DNA of 36,578 nucleotides from an uncultured Prevotella sp. (GTDB taxonomy: Bacteria > Bacteroidota > Bacteroidia > Bacteroidales > Bacteroidaceae): assembly GCA_947167845.1 (NCBI GenBank), contig CAMVJQ010000022.1, positions 1 through 36,578 of the forward strand, written 5' to 3'. Under the pieces are notes generated by a model. The model was not told the origin of the DNA, searched no databases, and worked only from the letters and a program-made list of their open reading frames with translations. A program made the translations under genes and the position numbers. Positions 6,841 through 14,957 of this stretch are shown here, in pieces; the stretch's first letter is position 1, and each line of letters starts with the position of its first letter.

Positions 6841-8316
6841 ATGATAAAGAAGAAGTTTTTATGGATTCTTGCAGCCATGCTGCTCATCGGGACCTGCTCA
6901 CTGCAGGCCCAGGTAGTGAACAACACGACCAACAAGGAGGCTGAATACGAGGAAGAAGAACTGGACGACGAAGAAGAGGAAGGAGAAGAGGAGGAAGAAG
7001 TACTCGCCCTGGGCGAAGACGAGATAGCCGTCACCGACGACGAGGGCAACGAGGAGGTCATCGAGTTCCCGGAGGCCATGACCTACGACCTGGACAGTCT
7101 GATGAACCTGTATATGTCGAAGACCTATCTGAGCAATGCCGGCGACTGCGAGATGAAGGATGTCAACCCGGTCTATCCCAAGGAGACGTACATAGAGCGC
7201 CTGAGCAGAATCCCCTCCGTGATGGAACTGTCGTACAACGACGTGGTGCAGAAGTTCATCGACCGCTATAGTGGGCGCCTGCGCTACTCCGTCAGTTATA
7301 TGCTCGGAGCGGCCAACTTCTATCTGCCCATCTTCGAGGAAGCCCTCGAGGCCTATCAACTGCCACTGGAACTGAAATACCTGCCTATCATCGAATCGGC
7401 CCTGAACCCCAAGGCGGTGTCAAGGGCCGGCGCCGCCGGACTATGGCAGTTCATGATAGGCACGGGCAAGCAATACGGCCTGGAGGTCAACTCGCTCGTC
7501 GACGAGCGCCGCGACCCCGTCAAGTCATCATATGCGGCAGCCAGATACCTGAAAGCCCTGTATAAGATATTCGGCGACTGGAACCTGGTCATCGCGGCCT
7601 ACAACTGCGGCCCCGAAAACATCAACAAGGCCATCCACAGGGCCAACCCCGGGAACAGCCAGACAGGCGAGGCCCCCAACAAGGACTACTGGCACATCTA
7701 CCCCTATCTGCCGGCGGAGACACGAGGCTACGTGCCGGCATTCATCGCCGCCAATTATATCATGACATACTATTGCGACCACAATATCTGCCCGATGACC
7801 ACCCGTCTGCCCGAACAGACTGACACCGTCGTCGTCAACAGGGATGTCCATCTGGAGCAAATCGCCTCCGTGCTGGATATCAACCTTGACATGCTGCGCT
7901 CGCTGAACCCAGAGTTCCGCCGCGACATCGTGCCGGGCCAGACAAAATCGTATGCCATCCGCATGCCGCTGGCCGACACGGGGCGCTTCATCGACAATGC
8001 CGACAGCATCTATGCCTATCACGCCGACGAGTTGTTCAACAAGCGGATGGAGGTGTCGATCAATGACGACGTGCCTACCTACACCCGTCGCACTGGCAAA
8101 GTCAGCCGCAAGAACGGCCGCTACAGCAGAAAGAGCCACGCCTCAAGGAGGGGACGCTCAAGGAGTGCACGCGGCAGTGCCCAGGTGACAATACGCAGAG
8201 GCCAGACACTCTCGGAGATTGCCCGCAGAAACGGCACCACCGTGGCCAAACTGAGAAAACTGAACCGCATCAAGGGCAATAACATTCAGGCTGGCAAGAA
8301 GATTAAAGTAAGATGA
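6841..8316 (+). CDS. MltD-like membrane-bound lytic transglycosylase with LysM
   Basis: Cleaves peptidoglycan between MurNAc and GlcNAc to form 1,6-anhydro ends. The 491 residues carry a signal peptide (1-23) and a very acidic stretch (33-75, runs of Glu/Asp). The SLT (GH23) domain shows ELKYLPIIESALNP (catalytic Glu185), SRAGAAGLWQFM (194-205) and AAYNCGPENI (252-261). A degenerate LysM lies near 328-375 and a clear C-terminal LysM (VTIRRGQTLSEIARRNGTT, 449-467) runs to the end. It lies 28 bp after the DUF5683 gene. The acidic linker is unusual and may space the enzyme from the membrane or bind cations. Confidence 0.92.
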   Translation: MIKKKFLWILAAMLLIGTCSLQAQVVNNTTNKEAEYEEEELDDEEEEGEEEEEVLALGEDEIAVTDDEGNEEVIEFPEAMTYDLDSLMNLYMSKTYLSNAGDCEMKDVNPVYPKETYIERLSRIPSVMELSYNDVVQKFIDRYSGRLRYSVSYMLGAANFYLPIFEEALEAYQLPLELKYLPIIESALNPKAVSRAGAAGLWQFMIGTGKQYGLEVNSLVDERRDPVKSSYAAARYLKALYKIFGDWNLVIAAYNCGPENINKAIHRANPGNSQTGEAPNKDYWHIYPYLPAETRGYVPAFIAANYIMTYYCDHNICPMTTRLPEQTDTVVVNRDVHLEQIASVLDINLDMLRSLNPEFRRDIVPGQTKSYAIRMPLADTGRFIDNADSIYAYHADELFNKRMEVSINDDVPTYTRRTGKVSRKNGRYSRKSHASRRGRSRSARGSAQVTIRRGQTLSEIARRNGTTVAKLRKLNRIKGNNIQAGKKIKVR

Positions 8317-8335
8317 TGAGAGACTGAAAAAGACT

Positions 8336-10603
8336 ATGGATGAAGAACAGATGATGACCCAGGAAGAGCGTGATGACAAAATGATCAACGACGCATTCCA
8401 GAAATTGCTGAATGACTACCTGGCCTCGCGCCACCGTAAGAAGGTAGACCTGATCACCAAAGCATTCAACTTTGCCCGCCAGGCCCACAAGGGCGTAAGG
8501 CGCCTGTCGGGCGAGCCCTACATCATGCACCCCATCGCCGTGGCACAGATAGCCTGTTCGGAAATAGGACTGGGCTCCACGAGCATCTGCTCCGCCCTGC
8601 TCCATGACGTCGTGGAGGACACCGACTATACCGTGGAGGACATCGAGAACATCTTCGGCCCGAAGATAGCCCAGATCGTCGACGGACTGACGAAGATCAG
8701 CGGCGGCATCTTCGGCGAACAAGCCTCAGCACAGGCCGAGAACTTCAAGAAACTACTGCTGACGATGAGCGAGGACATACGCGTCATCCTCATCAAGATA
8801 TGCGACCGTCTGCACAACATGCGCACACTGGACTCGCAACCCGCCAACAAGCAATACAAGATAGCGGGCGAGACGCTCTATATCTACGCCCCGCTGGCCA
8901 ACCGGCTGGGACTCTACAGGGTAAAGTCGGAACTGGAGAATCTGAGTTTCAAGTTTGAGCATCCTGACGAATATGCCTCCATCACAAAGAAACTGGAGAA
9001 CACACAGAAGTCGCGCGAGCAACTGTTCTCACAGTTTACCGCACCCATCAGGGCCGCCCTCGACCAGATGGGCATACAATACGAGATCAAGCAGCGCATC
9101 AAGACCCCCTACTCCATCTGGAACAAGATGCAGAACAAGCACGTGCCGTTTGACGAGATCTACGACATTCTGGCAGTCCGAATCATCTTCACCCCACGGC
9201 AACGGGACGAGGAGGTCAACGAGTGCTTCAACATCTACGTCGCCATCTCCAAGATCTACAAGTCGCACCCCGACCGGCTGCGCGACTGGCTCTCCCACCC
9301 CAAGGCCAACGGCTACCAGGCCCTGCACGTGACACTGATGTCGAAGACTGGACAATGGATAGAAGTGCAGATACGCTCCGACCGCATGGACGAGGTGGCC
9401 GAGCAGGGCTTTGCGGCACACTGGAAATACAAAGACGGCGTGGAGGAGGAATATACGGAGGACGAGAACGAACTCAACGACTGGCTGCGCACCATCAAGG
9501 AAATCCTCGACGACCCCCAGCCCGACGCGATGGACTTCCTCGACACCATCAAACTGAACCTCTTTGCCAGCGAGATCTTCGTCTTCACGCCCAAGGGCGA
9601 GATCAAGACAATGCCGGCAGGCTGCACGGCCCTCGACTTCGCCTTCAGCATCCACACCTTCCTGGGCAGCCATTGCATCGGTGCCAAGGTGAACCACAAA
9701 CTGGTGCCGCTGAGCCATCCCCTGCAGAGCGGAGACCAGGTGGAGATACTCACTTCCAAGTCGCAGCACGTCAGCGCAGCCTGGATCAACTTCGTCTCCA
9801 CTGCCAAGGCCAAAGCCAAGATACAGGCCATCCTCAGGCGAGACAACCGGGAGACGGTAAAGGCTGGCGAAGACCTGCTCACACAGTTCCTCCAGAAGAA
9901 CGAGATTGAATTCACGCCATCCGTGGCCGACAGACTGGCCGAGTATCACGGCTATCAGAAGCGCAACGACTTCTACATCGCCCTGGGCGAGAAAACCGTA
10001 CTGCTGGGAGACAAGGACACCGACGAACTGAACGGGAAGACTCAGAGAGACGGGAACGTAACGGGCTGGCGCAAATACGTGCCATTCGTAGGCAAGAAGA
10101 AAAAAGAAGAGCAACCCAAGCAGGAACTATTCATCGTACCGGAGAAGTTCAACCGCAAGAAGCCTGTCTTCATCACAGAAGAGAACATCAACCAGTACAT
10201 GTTCCCGGGCTGCTGCCACCCGATTCCCGGCGACGATGCCCTCGGCTATATCAACAACAAGAACCTGATAGAGATCCATAAGCGCAACTGCCCCATCGCA
10301 GCCAAACTGAAGACCAGTTTCGGCAACCGCATCATCGACATCAAGTGGGACATGCACAAGAAACTCTACTTCGATGCCACCATCCGACTGGGAGGCATCG
10401 ACCGCGTGGGGCTGCTGAATGAAGTGACGCAAATCATCTCATCACAGATGAATGTCAACATCCACACCGTGAACATCACCTGCGAGGAAGGCATCTTCGA
10501 CGGCAGCATCGAACTGCGTGTACACGACCGCGAGGATGTGAGGAGCATCATGAACAACCTCAAGAGCGTGAAAGACCTTAAAGAAATATCAGAAATCATG
10601 TAG
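8336..10603 (+). CDS. rel: Bifunctional (p)ppGpp synthetase/hydrolase (RelA/SpoT family)
   Basis: Makes and degrades the stringent-response alarmone. In 755 residues the order is: HD hydrolase domain with intact ALLHDVVEDT (His90-Asp91); synthetase domain with KTPYSIWNKM, DEIYDILAVRIIF and HPKANGYQALHV; TGS domain (FVFTPKGEIKTMPAGCTALDFAF); the conserved-Cys region PGCCHPIPGDDALGY ... HKRNCPIA; and a C-terminal ACT domain (GLLNEVTQIIS to the end). An intact HD motif argues for a bifunctional enzyme. It lies 19 bp after the lytic transglycosylase, so it is probably co-transcribed with it. Confidence 0.96.
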   Translation: MDEEQMMTQEERDDKMINDAFQKLLNDYLASRHRKKVDLITKAFNFARQAHKGVRRLSGEPYIMHPIAVAQIACSEIGLGSTSICSALLHDVVEDTDYTVEDIENIFGPKIAQIVDGLTKISGGIFGEQASAQAENFKKLLLTMSEDIRVILIKICDRLHNMRTLDSQPANKQYKIAGETLYIYAPLANRLGLYRVKSELENLSFKFEHPDEYASITKKLENTQKSREQLFSQFTAPIRAALDQMGIQYEIKQRIKTPYSIWNKMQNKHVPFDEIYDILAVRIIFTPRQRDEEVNECFNIYVAISKIYKSHPDRLRDWLSHPKANGYQALHVTLMSKTGQWIEVQIRSDRMDEVAEQGFAAHWKYKDGVEEEYTEDENELNDWLRTIKEILDDPQPDAMDFLDTIKLNLFASEIFVFTPKGEIKTMPAGCTALDFAFSIHTFLGSHCIGAKVNHKLVPLSHPLQSGDQVEILTSKSQHVSAAWINFVSTAKAKAKIQAILRRDNRETVKAGEDLLTQFLQKNEIEFTPSVADRLAEYHGYQKRNDFYIALGEKTVLLGDKDTDELNGKTQRDGNVTGWRKYVPFVGKKKKEEQPKQELFIVPEKFNRKKPVFITEENINQYMFPGCCHPIPGDDALGYINNKNLIEIHKRNCPIAAKLKTSFGNRIIDIKWDMHKKLYFDATIRLGGIDRVGLLNEVTQIISSQMNVNIHTVNITCEEGIFDGSIELRVHDREDVRSIMNNLKSVKDLKEISEIM

Positions 10604-10630
10604 CAAACGACAATATAAAGACAAACGACA

Positions 10631-11626
10631 ATGAAAAAACTAATCTTAACACTCCTCGCCATCAGCGCTATGCTGACGGCCCATGCTGCAAGCAAGTATG
10701 ACAATCCAGACACCATCGTGGTGGCCCGAGACGGCACAGGTGAATTCCGCTCCGTCGACGAGGCAATCGAAGTGTGCCGCGCCTTTATGGACTACCATAA
10801 AGTGATATATATTAAAAAAGGTACGTACAAGGAGAAACTCATCATCCCATCCTGGCTCCAGAACATCGAGTTGTGCGGCGAAAGCAAGGAAGAGACCATC
10901 ATCACATACGATGACCACGCCAATGTAAAGATCACCTTGGGCACCACGACACCCCGCCTGCAGCCGATGGGCACCTTCCGCACCTATACGCTCAAGATCG
11001 AGGGCAGCGGCATCACGCTGAAGAACCTGACCATCGAGAACAACTCCGCCCGTCTGGGGCAGGCTGTAAGCCTCCACACGGAGGGCGACCGCATCAGGGT
11101 GATCAACTGCCGCATCATCGGCCATCAGGACACCATCTATACTGGTACAGCCGGCACCCGCCTCTATTTCGAGGGATGCTACATCTGCGGCACCACCGAC
11201 TTCATCTTCGGCCCCTCCACCGCCTGGTTTGAGAACTGCACCATCGAGAGCCTCACCAACAGTTACGTCACTGCAGCCTCAACACCGCAGGATCAGCCTT
11301 TCGGCTACGTCTTCAACAACTGCCGTCTCATAGCGGGAGGCACTGCCGAGGAATGCTATCTGGGCCGTCCGTGGCGCCCCTACGGCTACACACTGTTTAT
11401 GAACTGCGACTTAGGCGGGCACATCCGCGCAGAAGGTTGGCACAACTGGAACAATGCCGACAACGAGAAGACTGCCCGTTATCTGGAATACAACAACCGT
11501 GGGGCTGGCGCAAAGCCGAAGGAGCGTGCCGGTTGGAGCCGTCAACTCTCCAAGAAGGAAGCCCAGCAAATCACGCTTGACAACGTGTTCTCTATCGGTA
11601 GCAAATGGGACCCGACAGCCAAATGA
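10631..11626 (+). CDS. Secreted pectin methylesterase (CE8)
   Basis: Removes methyl groups from homogalacturonan so lyases and hydrolases can act. The 331-residue protein has a Sec signal peptide (1-19) and a right-handed beta-helix with the CE8 landmarks: GQAVSL (143-148), IGHQDTIY (163-170, catalytic Asp167), DFIFGPSTAWF (190-200, catalytic Asp190) and YLGRPWRPYG (243-252, substrate Arg). It starts 27 bp after rel without a clear promoter, so read-through is possible. It converges on two esterase genes, hinting at a small pectin or hemicellulose deacylation locus, although no lyase, SusC/D pair or glycoside hydrolase is in the window. Confidence 0.93.
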   Translation: MKKLILTLLAISAMLTAHAASKYDNPDTIVVARDGTGEFRSVDEAIEVCRAFMDYHKVIYIKKGTYKEKLIIPSWLQNIELCGESKEETIITYDDHANVKITLGTTTPRLQPMGTFRTYTLKIEGSGITLKNLTIENNSARLGQAVSLHTEGDRIRVINCRIIGHQDTIYTGTAGTRLYFEGCYICGTTDFIFGPSTAWFENCTIESLTNSYVTAASTPQDQPFGYVFNNCRLIAGGTAEECYLGRPWRPYGYTLFMNCDLGGHIRAEGWHNWNNADNEKTARYLEYNNRGAGAKPKERAGWSRQLSKKEAQQITLDNVFSIGSKWDPTAK

Positions 11627-11640
11627 CGTGACTCGTCACG
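11627..11640. terminator. Short palindrome between convergent genes
   Basis: CGTGAC-TC-GTCACG forms a 6-bp stem just after the pectinesterase stop codon and 11 bp before the end of the opposing esterase gene. It has no T-run, so termination is only possible. Confidence 0.35.
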
Positions 11641-11651
11641 GGCACGATGGC

Positions 11652-12800
11652 TCAAAGGTGCTTCTTGAAGAATTCCAGCACCCGCTGCTGCACCTTCAGT
11701 CCACAACTGTGGGGAATATCCCATAACTCTGTCTCCAGGTTGTCATCGGCACCCTGCGATGCCCAAGTGTCATGCATGATACGGAAGGCTTTCTCTACAC
11801 CAGCCACAGGAAAGAGTTTATCCTGTGCGCCATTGATGAAGAGCATCGCCTTCGGACAGGCCATACTGGCCACATGCGGATAGTCGAGCCATCGCCGGAG
11901 TCCCGGGAAACAGTTGGCAAAGCCACCGTTCTCCGTACGCTTATACTTGAATCCCATCTGCTCGTCAGTGGTCACCATCCAGCAGACAGAGGCGCCCGCC
12001 TTGATGCGGTCGGAAAGGGCGGACAACATCCATGCACGATAGCCGCCCATCGACCAGCCCGTACATCCGATACGCTTAGAATCCACCTCAGGCATCTGTG
12101 ACAGGAATTCTGTTCCTGCGATGTCATCGTAGGTCATATAGGCCGACAGGTCGATGCCGTACATCATCATATTGCCGGCTATCATGTCGTACTTGTCACG
12201 AAGCGGCCCCTCTTTTTGACCACGCTCACCCCACATCGGTGCATCTGCAGAGAACACGACATACCCATGCTGGGCCAGATAGTCGCCAAAGAATTGTCCC
12301 TCATAGCCTACAACCCACTGTTCTGCATCCTTAATCACCGTTGAGTCCTCACAAGCCAGCGGACGAATCACCTTCTCCTTGCCTATGAAAAGATGGGCGC
12401 CATGATCATGCAGAACGTTAACAGCAGGGAACGGGCCTTTACCATCAGGGATCAGGACGTAAGCAGGCACCTCATAATAACGAGACAGGCGGATCACTAT
12501 CTTTCGAGCCTTATAGCCTTTGCGCTGTTCTTCGAACAGAACTTTCACATCGTAGCCATCCGAAGCGGGCGGTGGGGGCGTAAGCATACAGTCGAACACC
12601 TTCTGACGAGCCGTCTTCCGCCATTCATTAAAATCCGTCATCCCGCTATTGCCCCAGGCCAGGGGATACGTGAGGTCGGCAATGAGGGAATCCGCATAGA
12701 CGGGCAGTCCACGCATAAACTCATACTTCTCCCGTTTCTGGGCCTGTGCGGCGACACTGATGACGCTGAGAATACTAAGTATACTGATGATTCGTTTCAT
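11652..12800 (-). CDS. Secreted alpha/beta-hydrolase, acetyl-esterase-like
   Basis: A 382-residue protein with a signal peptide (1-20) and an intact esterase triad: Ser250 in GCTGWSMGGYRAW, Asp327 in INGAQDKLFPV and His364 in DIPHSCG. VNVLHDHGAH (128-137) provides the oxyanion-hole region. The long N-terminal part before the hydrolase core fits the Abhydrolase_7 / acetyl xylan esterase-like families of Bacteroidota. The natural substrate cannot be read from sequence; removal of acetyl groups from pectin or xylan is inferred from the neighbours. It lies 6 bp after the CE7-like gene on the same strand, so the two form an operon. Confidence 0.85.
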   Translation of the reverse strand: MKRIISILSILSVISVAAQAQKREKYEFMRGLPVYADSLIADLTYPLAWGNSGMTDFNEWRKTARQKVFDCMLTPPPPASDGYDVKVLFEEQRKGYKARKIVIRLSRYYEVPAYVLIPDGKGPFPAVNVLHDHGAHLFIGKEKVIRPLACEDSTVIKDAEQWVVGYEGQFFGDYLAQHGYVVFSADAPMWGERGQKEGPLRDKYDMIAGNMMMYGIDLSAYMTYDDIAGTEFLSQMPEVDSKRIGCTGWSMGGYRAWMLSALSDRIKAGASVCWMVTTDEQMGFKYKRTENGGFANCFPGLRRWLDYPHVASMACPKAMLFINGAQDKLFPVAGVEKAFRIMHDTWASQGADDNLETELWDIPHSCGLKVQQRVLEFFKKHL

Positions 12801-12806
12801 AGCCGC

Positions 12807-14099
12807 TTACTTGAGATGGTCCTTTATCCAGAGCATCTGGCGATAATTCGTATCCGGAGTAGTCCAATGCTCGTTGATCGGGGTGATGAGCGACTCCTTG
12901 GGAGCCGTAATGAGATTCCATACGATATAACTCGTGGTGGGTGGACACACATCATCGTTATAGCCCCATGTCAGATAGACCGGGCACTTTATGCGGCGGG
13001 CAAAGTTGACCACATCGTAATACTGGAGCGTCGCCACCTTTGCTGGTGTCAGCATATTGTGCTGGCGATTCATGTGAGGCCATCCGCCGGCACGCTGGTC
13101 CAGATAGCCGGCGACGTCGCTGAGCGCAGGATGATTAGCCACACAGCCGGTGACCCGCTGATCGAGAGCAGCCGTGATAAGCGACAAAGCGCCGCCCTGG
13201 CTGCCACCCTGCACAAAGACATTCCGCCCGTCCCAGTCGGGAAGCGAACAGAGATAGTCGATGGCACGCACACACCCCGTGTAGACATGCTTCATATAGT
13301 AGTTGTCACGATCGTCAAGCCCATTCTCCACATAGCCGTTCTCGTCGGAGAAGGCTGTAGATATCTCTTTGAACTGCTCTTCAGTCATCTCCGGATGGAG
13401 TCCGTGAATCTCCATCTCCAGACGGATGAAACCGTTCTTGGCGTAATAGTGATTACGCATCGGCTCCTTGATGGTCTTGATGCCGGCACCCGGTGGACAG
13501 AGCACCACAGGATACTTCCCCGCCTGCTTGGGCCTGGTCAGATAACCATAGACACTATGACGCTTGTCGGTGCGAATCTTCAGCAGATAGCAGTCCACCT
13601 CATCTGTAGTGTACTTGTCCGACTTCACACAACTGTCCGTGACCGGCGTCTTACGCGCTTCCTCCAGGTTCGCCTTCCAGAAGGCATCGAAGTCGGCAGG
13701 GTTCTTTGTATATGGCTTCAGCAGTTCGGGCGAGAAGCCCACCTTCACATGGTGCTTGTACGTCTTGTCAGCGACAGAAGCCGTCAGGCGCAGGTCCAGA
13801 AACCCGGGCTGCCTCATCGTCCCCATGTCAATCACGGCCCGTCCGTTTTTCAGCATCGCCTTGCCCTTGGAGGTGGCCGGCATCTCGTCAGGGCCGATCT
13901 CGTACTGCACCTCCACATCCTGCGGGATGCCATAGAGACAGAAAGTCACTTCGACCTTCGCCTTCTCGCCTGTCTTATAGAGCCAGTCGGCATGGTTGGG
14001 AACGGTCAGCCACAGATAGTCGCTGCGGTGGGGATAATTCTCGGCATGTGCAATCAGAGAGCAACAGATCACACAAATGTAAATAATAAGTCTTCGCAT
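12807..14099 (-). CDS. Secreted acetyl xylan esterase-like protein (CE7/AXE1)
   Basis: A 430-residue secreted esterase (signal peptide 1-19). Residues about 25-125 form an N-terminal beta-domain seen in Bacteroidota members; the CE7/AXE1 hydrolase follows. Visible motifs are CPPGAGIKTI (oxyanion region), VFVQGGSQGGALSLI (Ser300), the acid region TWGYNDDVCPPTTSY (Asp382/383) and INEHW (His411). CE7 enzymes remove acetyl groups from oligosaccharides. It is first in a two-gene operon with the next esterase. Confidence 0.88.
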   Translation of the reverse strand: MRRLIIYICVICCSLIAHAENYPHRSDYLWLTVPNHADWLYKTGEKAKVEVTFCLYGIPQDVEVQYEIGPDEMPATSKGKAMLKNGRAVIDMGTMRQPGFLDLRLTASVADKTYKHHVKVGFSPELLKPYTKNPADFDAFWKANLEEARKTPVTDSCVKSDKYTTDEVDCYLLKIRTDKRHSVYGYLTRPKQAGKYPVVLCPPGAGIKTIKEPMRNHYYAKNGFIRLEMEIHGLHPEMTEEQFKEISTAFSDENGYVENGLDDRDNYYMKHVYTGCVRAIDYLCSLPDWDGRNVFVQGGSQGGALSLITAALDQRVTGCVANHPALSDVAGYLDQRAGGWPHMNRQHNMLTPAKVATLQYYDVVNFARRIKCPVYLTWGYNDDVCPPTTSYIVWNLITAPKESLITPINEHWTTPDTNYRQMLWIKDHLK

Positions 14100-14127
14100 A
14101 TTCAGTAGTAGTTTGTTTGTTGCTTTT

Positions 14128-14478
14128 TTACTGCAGCCCGTCCAATTGCTTCTTCAGTGCCTGCAGGTCGGCCTTGACATCCATCAGTGTCTGCAGCACT
14201 TCCGTGGACTTGTCGACGCCCTTGCGGTTCTGGCTCAACATCTTCTTGGCGGCGGCAATCTTAAAGCCACGCACCTTCACCAAGTTATGAATGACCCGGA
14301 TCTGCTCTATATCCTTCTCCTGATACTGTCGGATCTTAGCCGGTCCGCTCGTCTTTGGCTTCAGATACGGGAACTCCTGCTCCCAATAGCGGAGCGTACT
14401 CTCATTCAGCCCGAACATAGCAGCCACTTCGCTGATAGAGTAATACAACTTTAGATTTTTGTTCAGATTCAGTGCCAT
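14128..14478 (-). CDS. MerR-family transcriptional regulator
   Basis: About 116 residues from the ATG at 14478. A longer frame starting at 14499 is unlikely because its first codons coincide with the minus-strand -7 box (14497-14504) and would precede the predicted transcription start. The N-terminal winged helix reads YYSISEVAAMFGLNESTLRYWE, followed by IRQYQEKDIEQI and a C-terminal coiled coil ending KKQLDGL. There are no Cys residues, so it lacks the metal-binding site of MerR, ZntR or CueR despite facing a metal-uptake-like locus. A generic Bacteroidota MerR regulator; ligand unknown. Confidence 0.88.
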   Translation of the reverse strand: MALNLNKNLKLYYSISEVAAMFGLNESTLRYWEQEFPYLKPKTSGPAKIRQYQEKDIEQIRVIHNLVKVRGFKIAAAKKMLSQNRKGVDKSTEVLQTLMDVKADLQALKKQLDGLQ

Positions 14479-14495
14479 ACCTTCAAGATTTTGCT

Positions 14496-14557
14496 GCAAA
14501 GTTACATATATTTTTCTAATTTTCTCCTATTTACAAAGAAAATATTTGTAACTTTGC
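14496..14557. promoter_or_regulatory. Symmetric divergent promoter region (merR-type gene / small Cys-His protein)
   Basis: Two TAACTTTG -7 boxes face outward: 14497-14504 on minus and 14549-14556 on plus. They lie within a long dyad whose arms, 14496-14517 and 14537-14557, match at nearly every position. The region is very AT-rich. No good TTTG sits 19-21 nt upstream of either box, so both promoters may need an activator. Confidence 0.65.
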
Positions 14558-14565
14558 ACCCGGAA

Positions 14566-14916
14566 ATGATGAGACAGAGAAAAAGGATAGTATCAGCCTG
14601 GCTGTTGTTGTCGGTATTCGTATCGATGATACTGCTCAGCGGCCTCCATCGCCATCAGCCTGTCATCAATCCGGCAGCCGACTGCGTGGAATGTGCTCAC
14701 CATGTGCACCATTCAGGCCACTTCACCATCGGAGCAGACCATGTACATGAGTGCGTACTCTGTCAATTACTCAGCCTTCCCTATCTTCCATCCACAGGCA
14801 TCACTGTCACACTGTTTTTCAGTCTTGCCGTCGTAGTCACCTCGCGTGGCACAAGCCCCGTCTGCCGGCTGGCATGTACCACCAAATCCCCCCGAGCGCC
14901 TCCCTTCATCCTGTAA
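14566..14916 (+). CDS. Small Cys/His-rich membrane protein, DUF2946-like
   Basis: About 116 residues from ATG 14566 (ATG 14569 also possible). A hydrophobic N-terminal segment (about 8-25) is followed by CVECAHHVHHSGHF and HVHECVLCQLLSLPYL. Two CxxC pairs and six or more His in under 40 residues suggest metal binding. A second hydrophobic segment (about 80-93) and a C-terminal RAPP tail recall DUF2946 proteins. It lies 41 bp before the His-rich TonB receptor, so a periplasmic metal-handling role beside that receptor is inferred. Longer upstream starts would lie across the promoter. Confidence 0.65.
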   Translation: MMRQRKRIVSAWLLLSVFVSMILLSGLHRHQPVINPAADCVECAHHVHHSGHFTIGADHVHECVLCQLLSLPYLPSTGITVTLFFSLAVVVTSRGTSPVCRLACTTKSPRAPPFIL

Positions 14917-14957
14917 TCCCGGAGACTTAACACATTATTAATTAAAAGACTAACAGA

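Noticed and set aside
12393..14108. 571-codon plus-strand open frame opposite the two esterase genes
   Set aside because: It spans two genes and their junction on the other strand, has no signal, domain or promoter, and the minus-strand frames have intact catalytic triads.
14479..14499. Upstream start for the MerR-type regulator
   Set aside because: It coincides with the -7 promoter box; the start at 14478 lies after the predicted transcription start and is preceded by a GAAGGT sequence.
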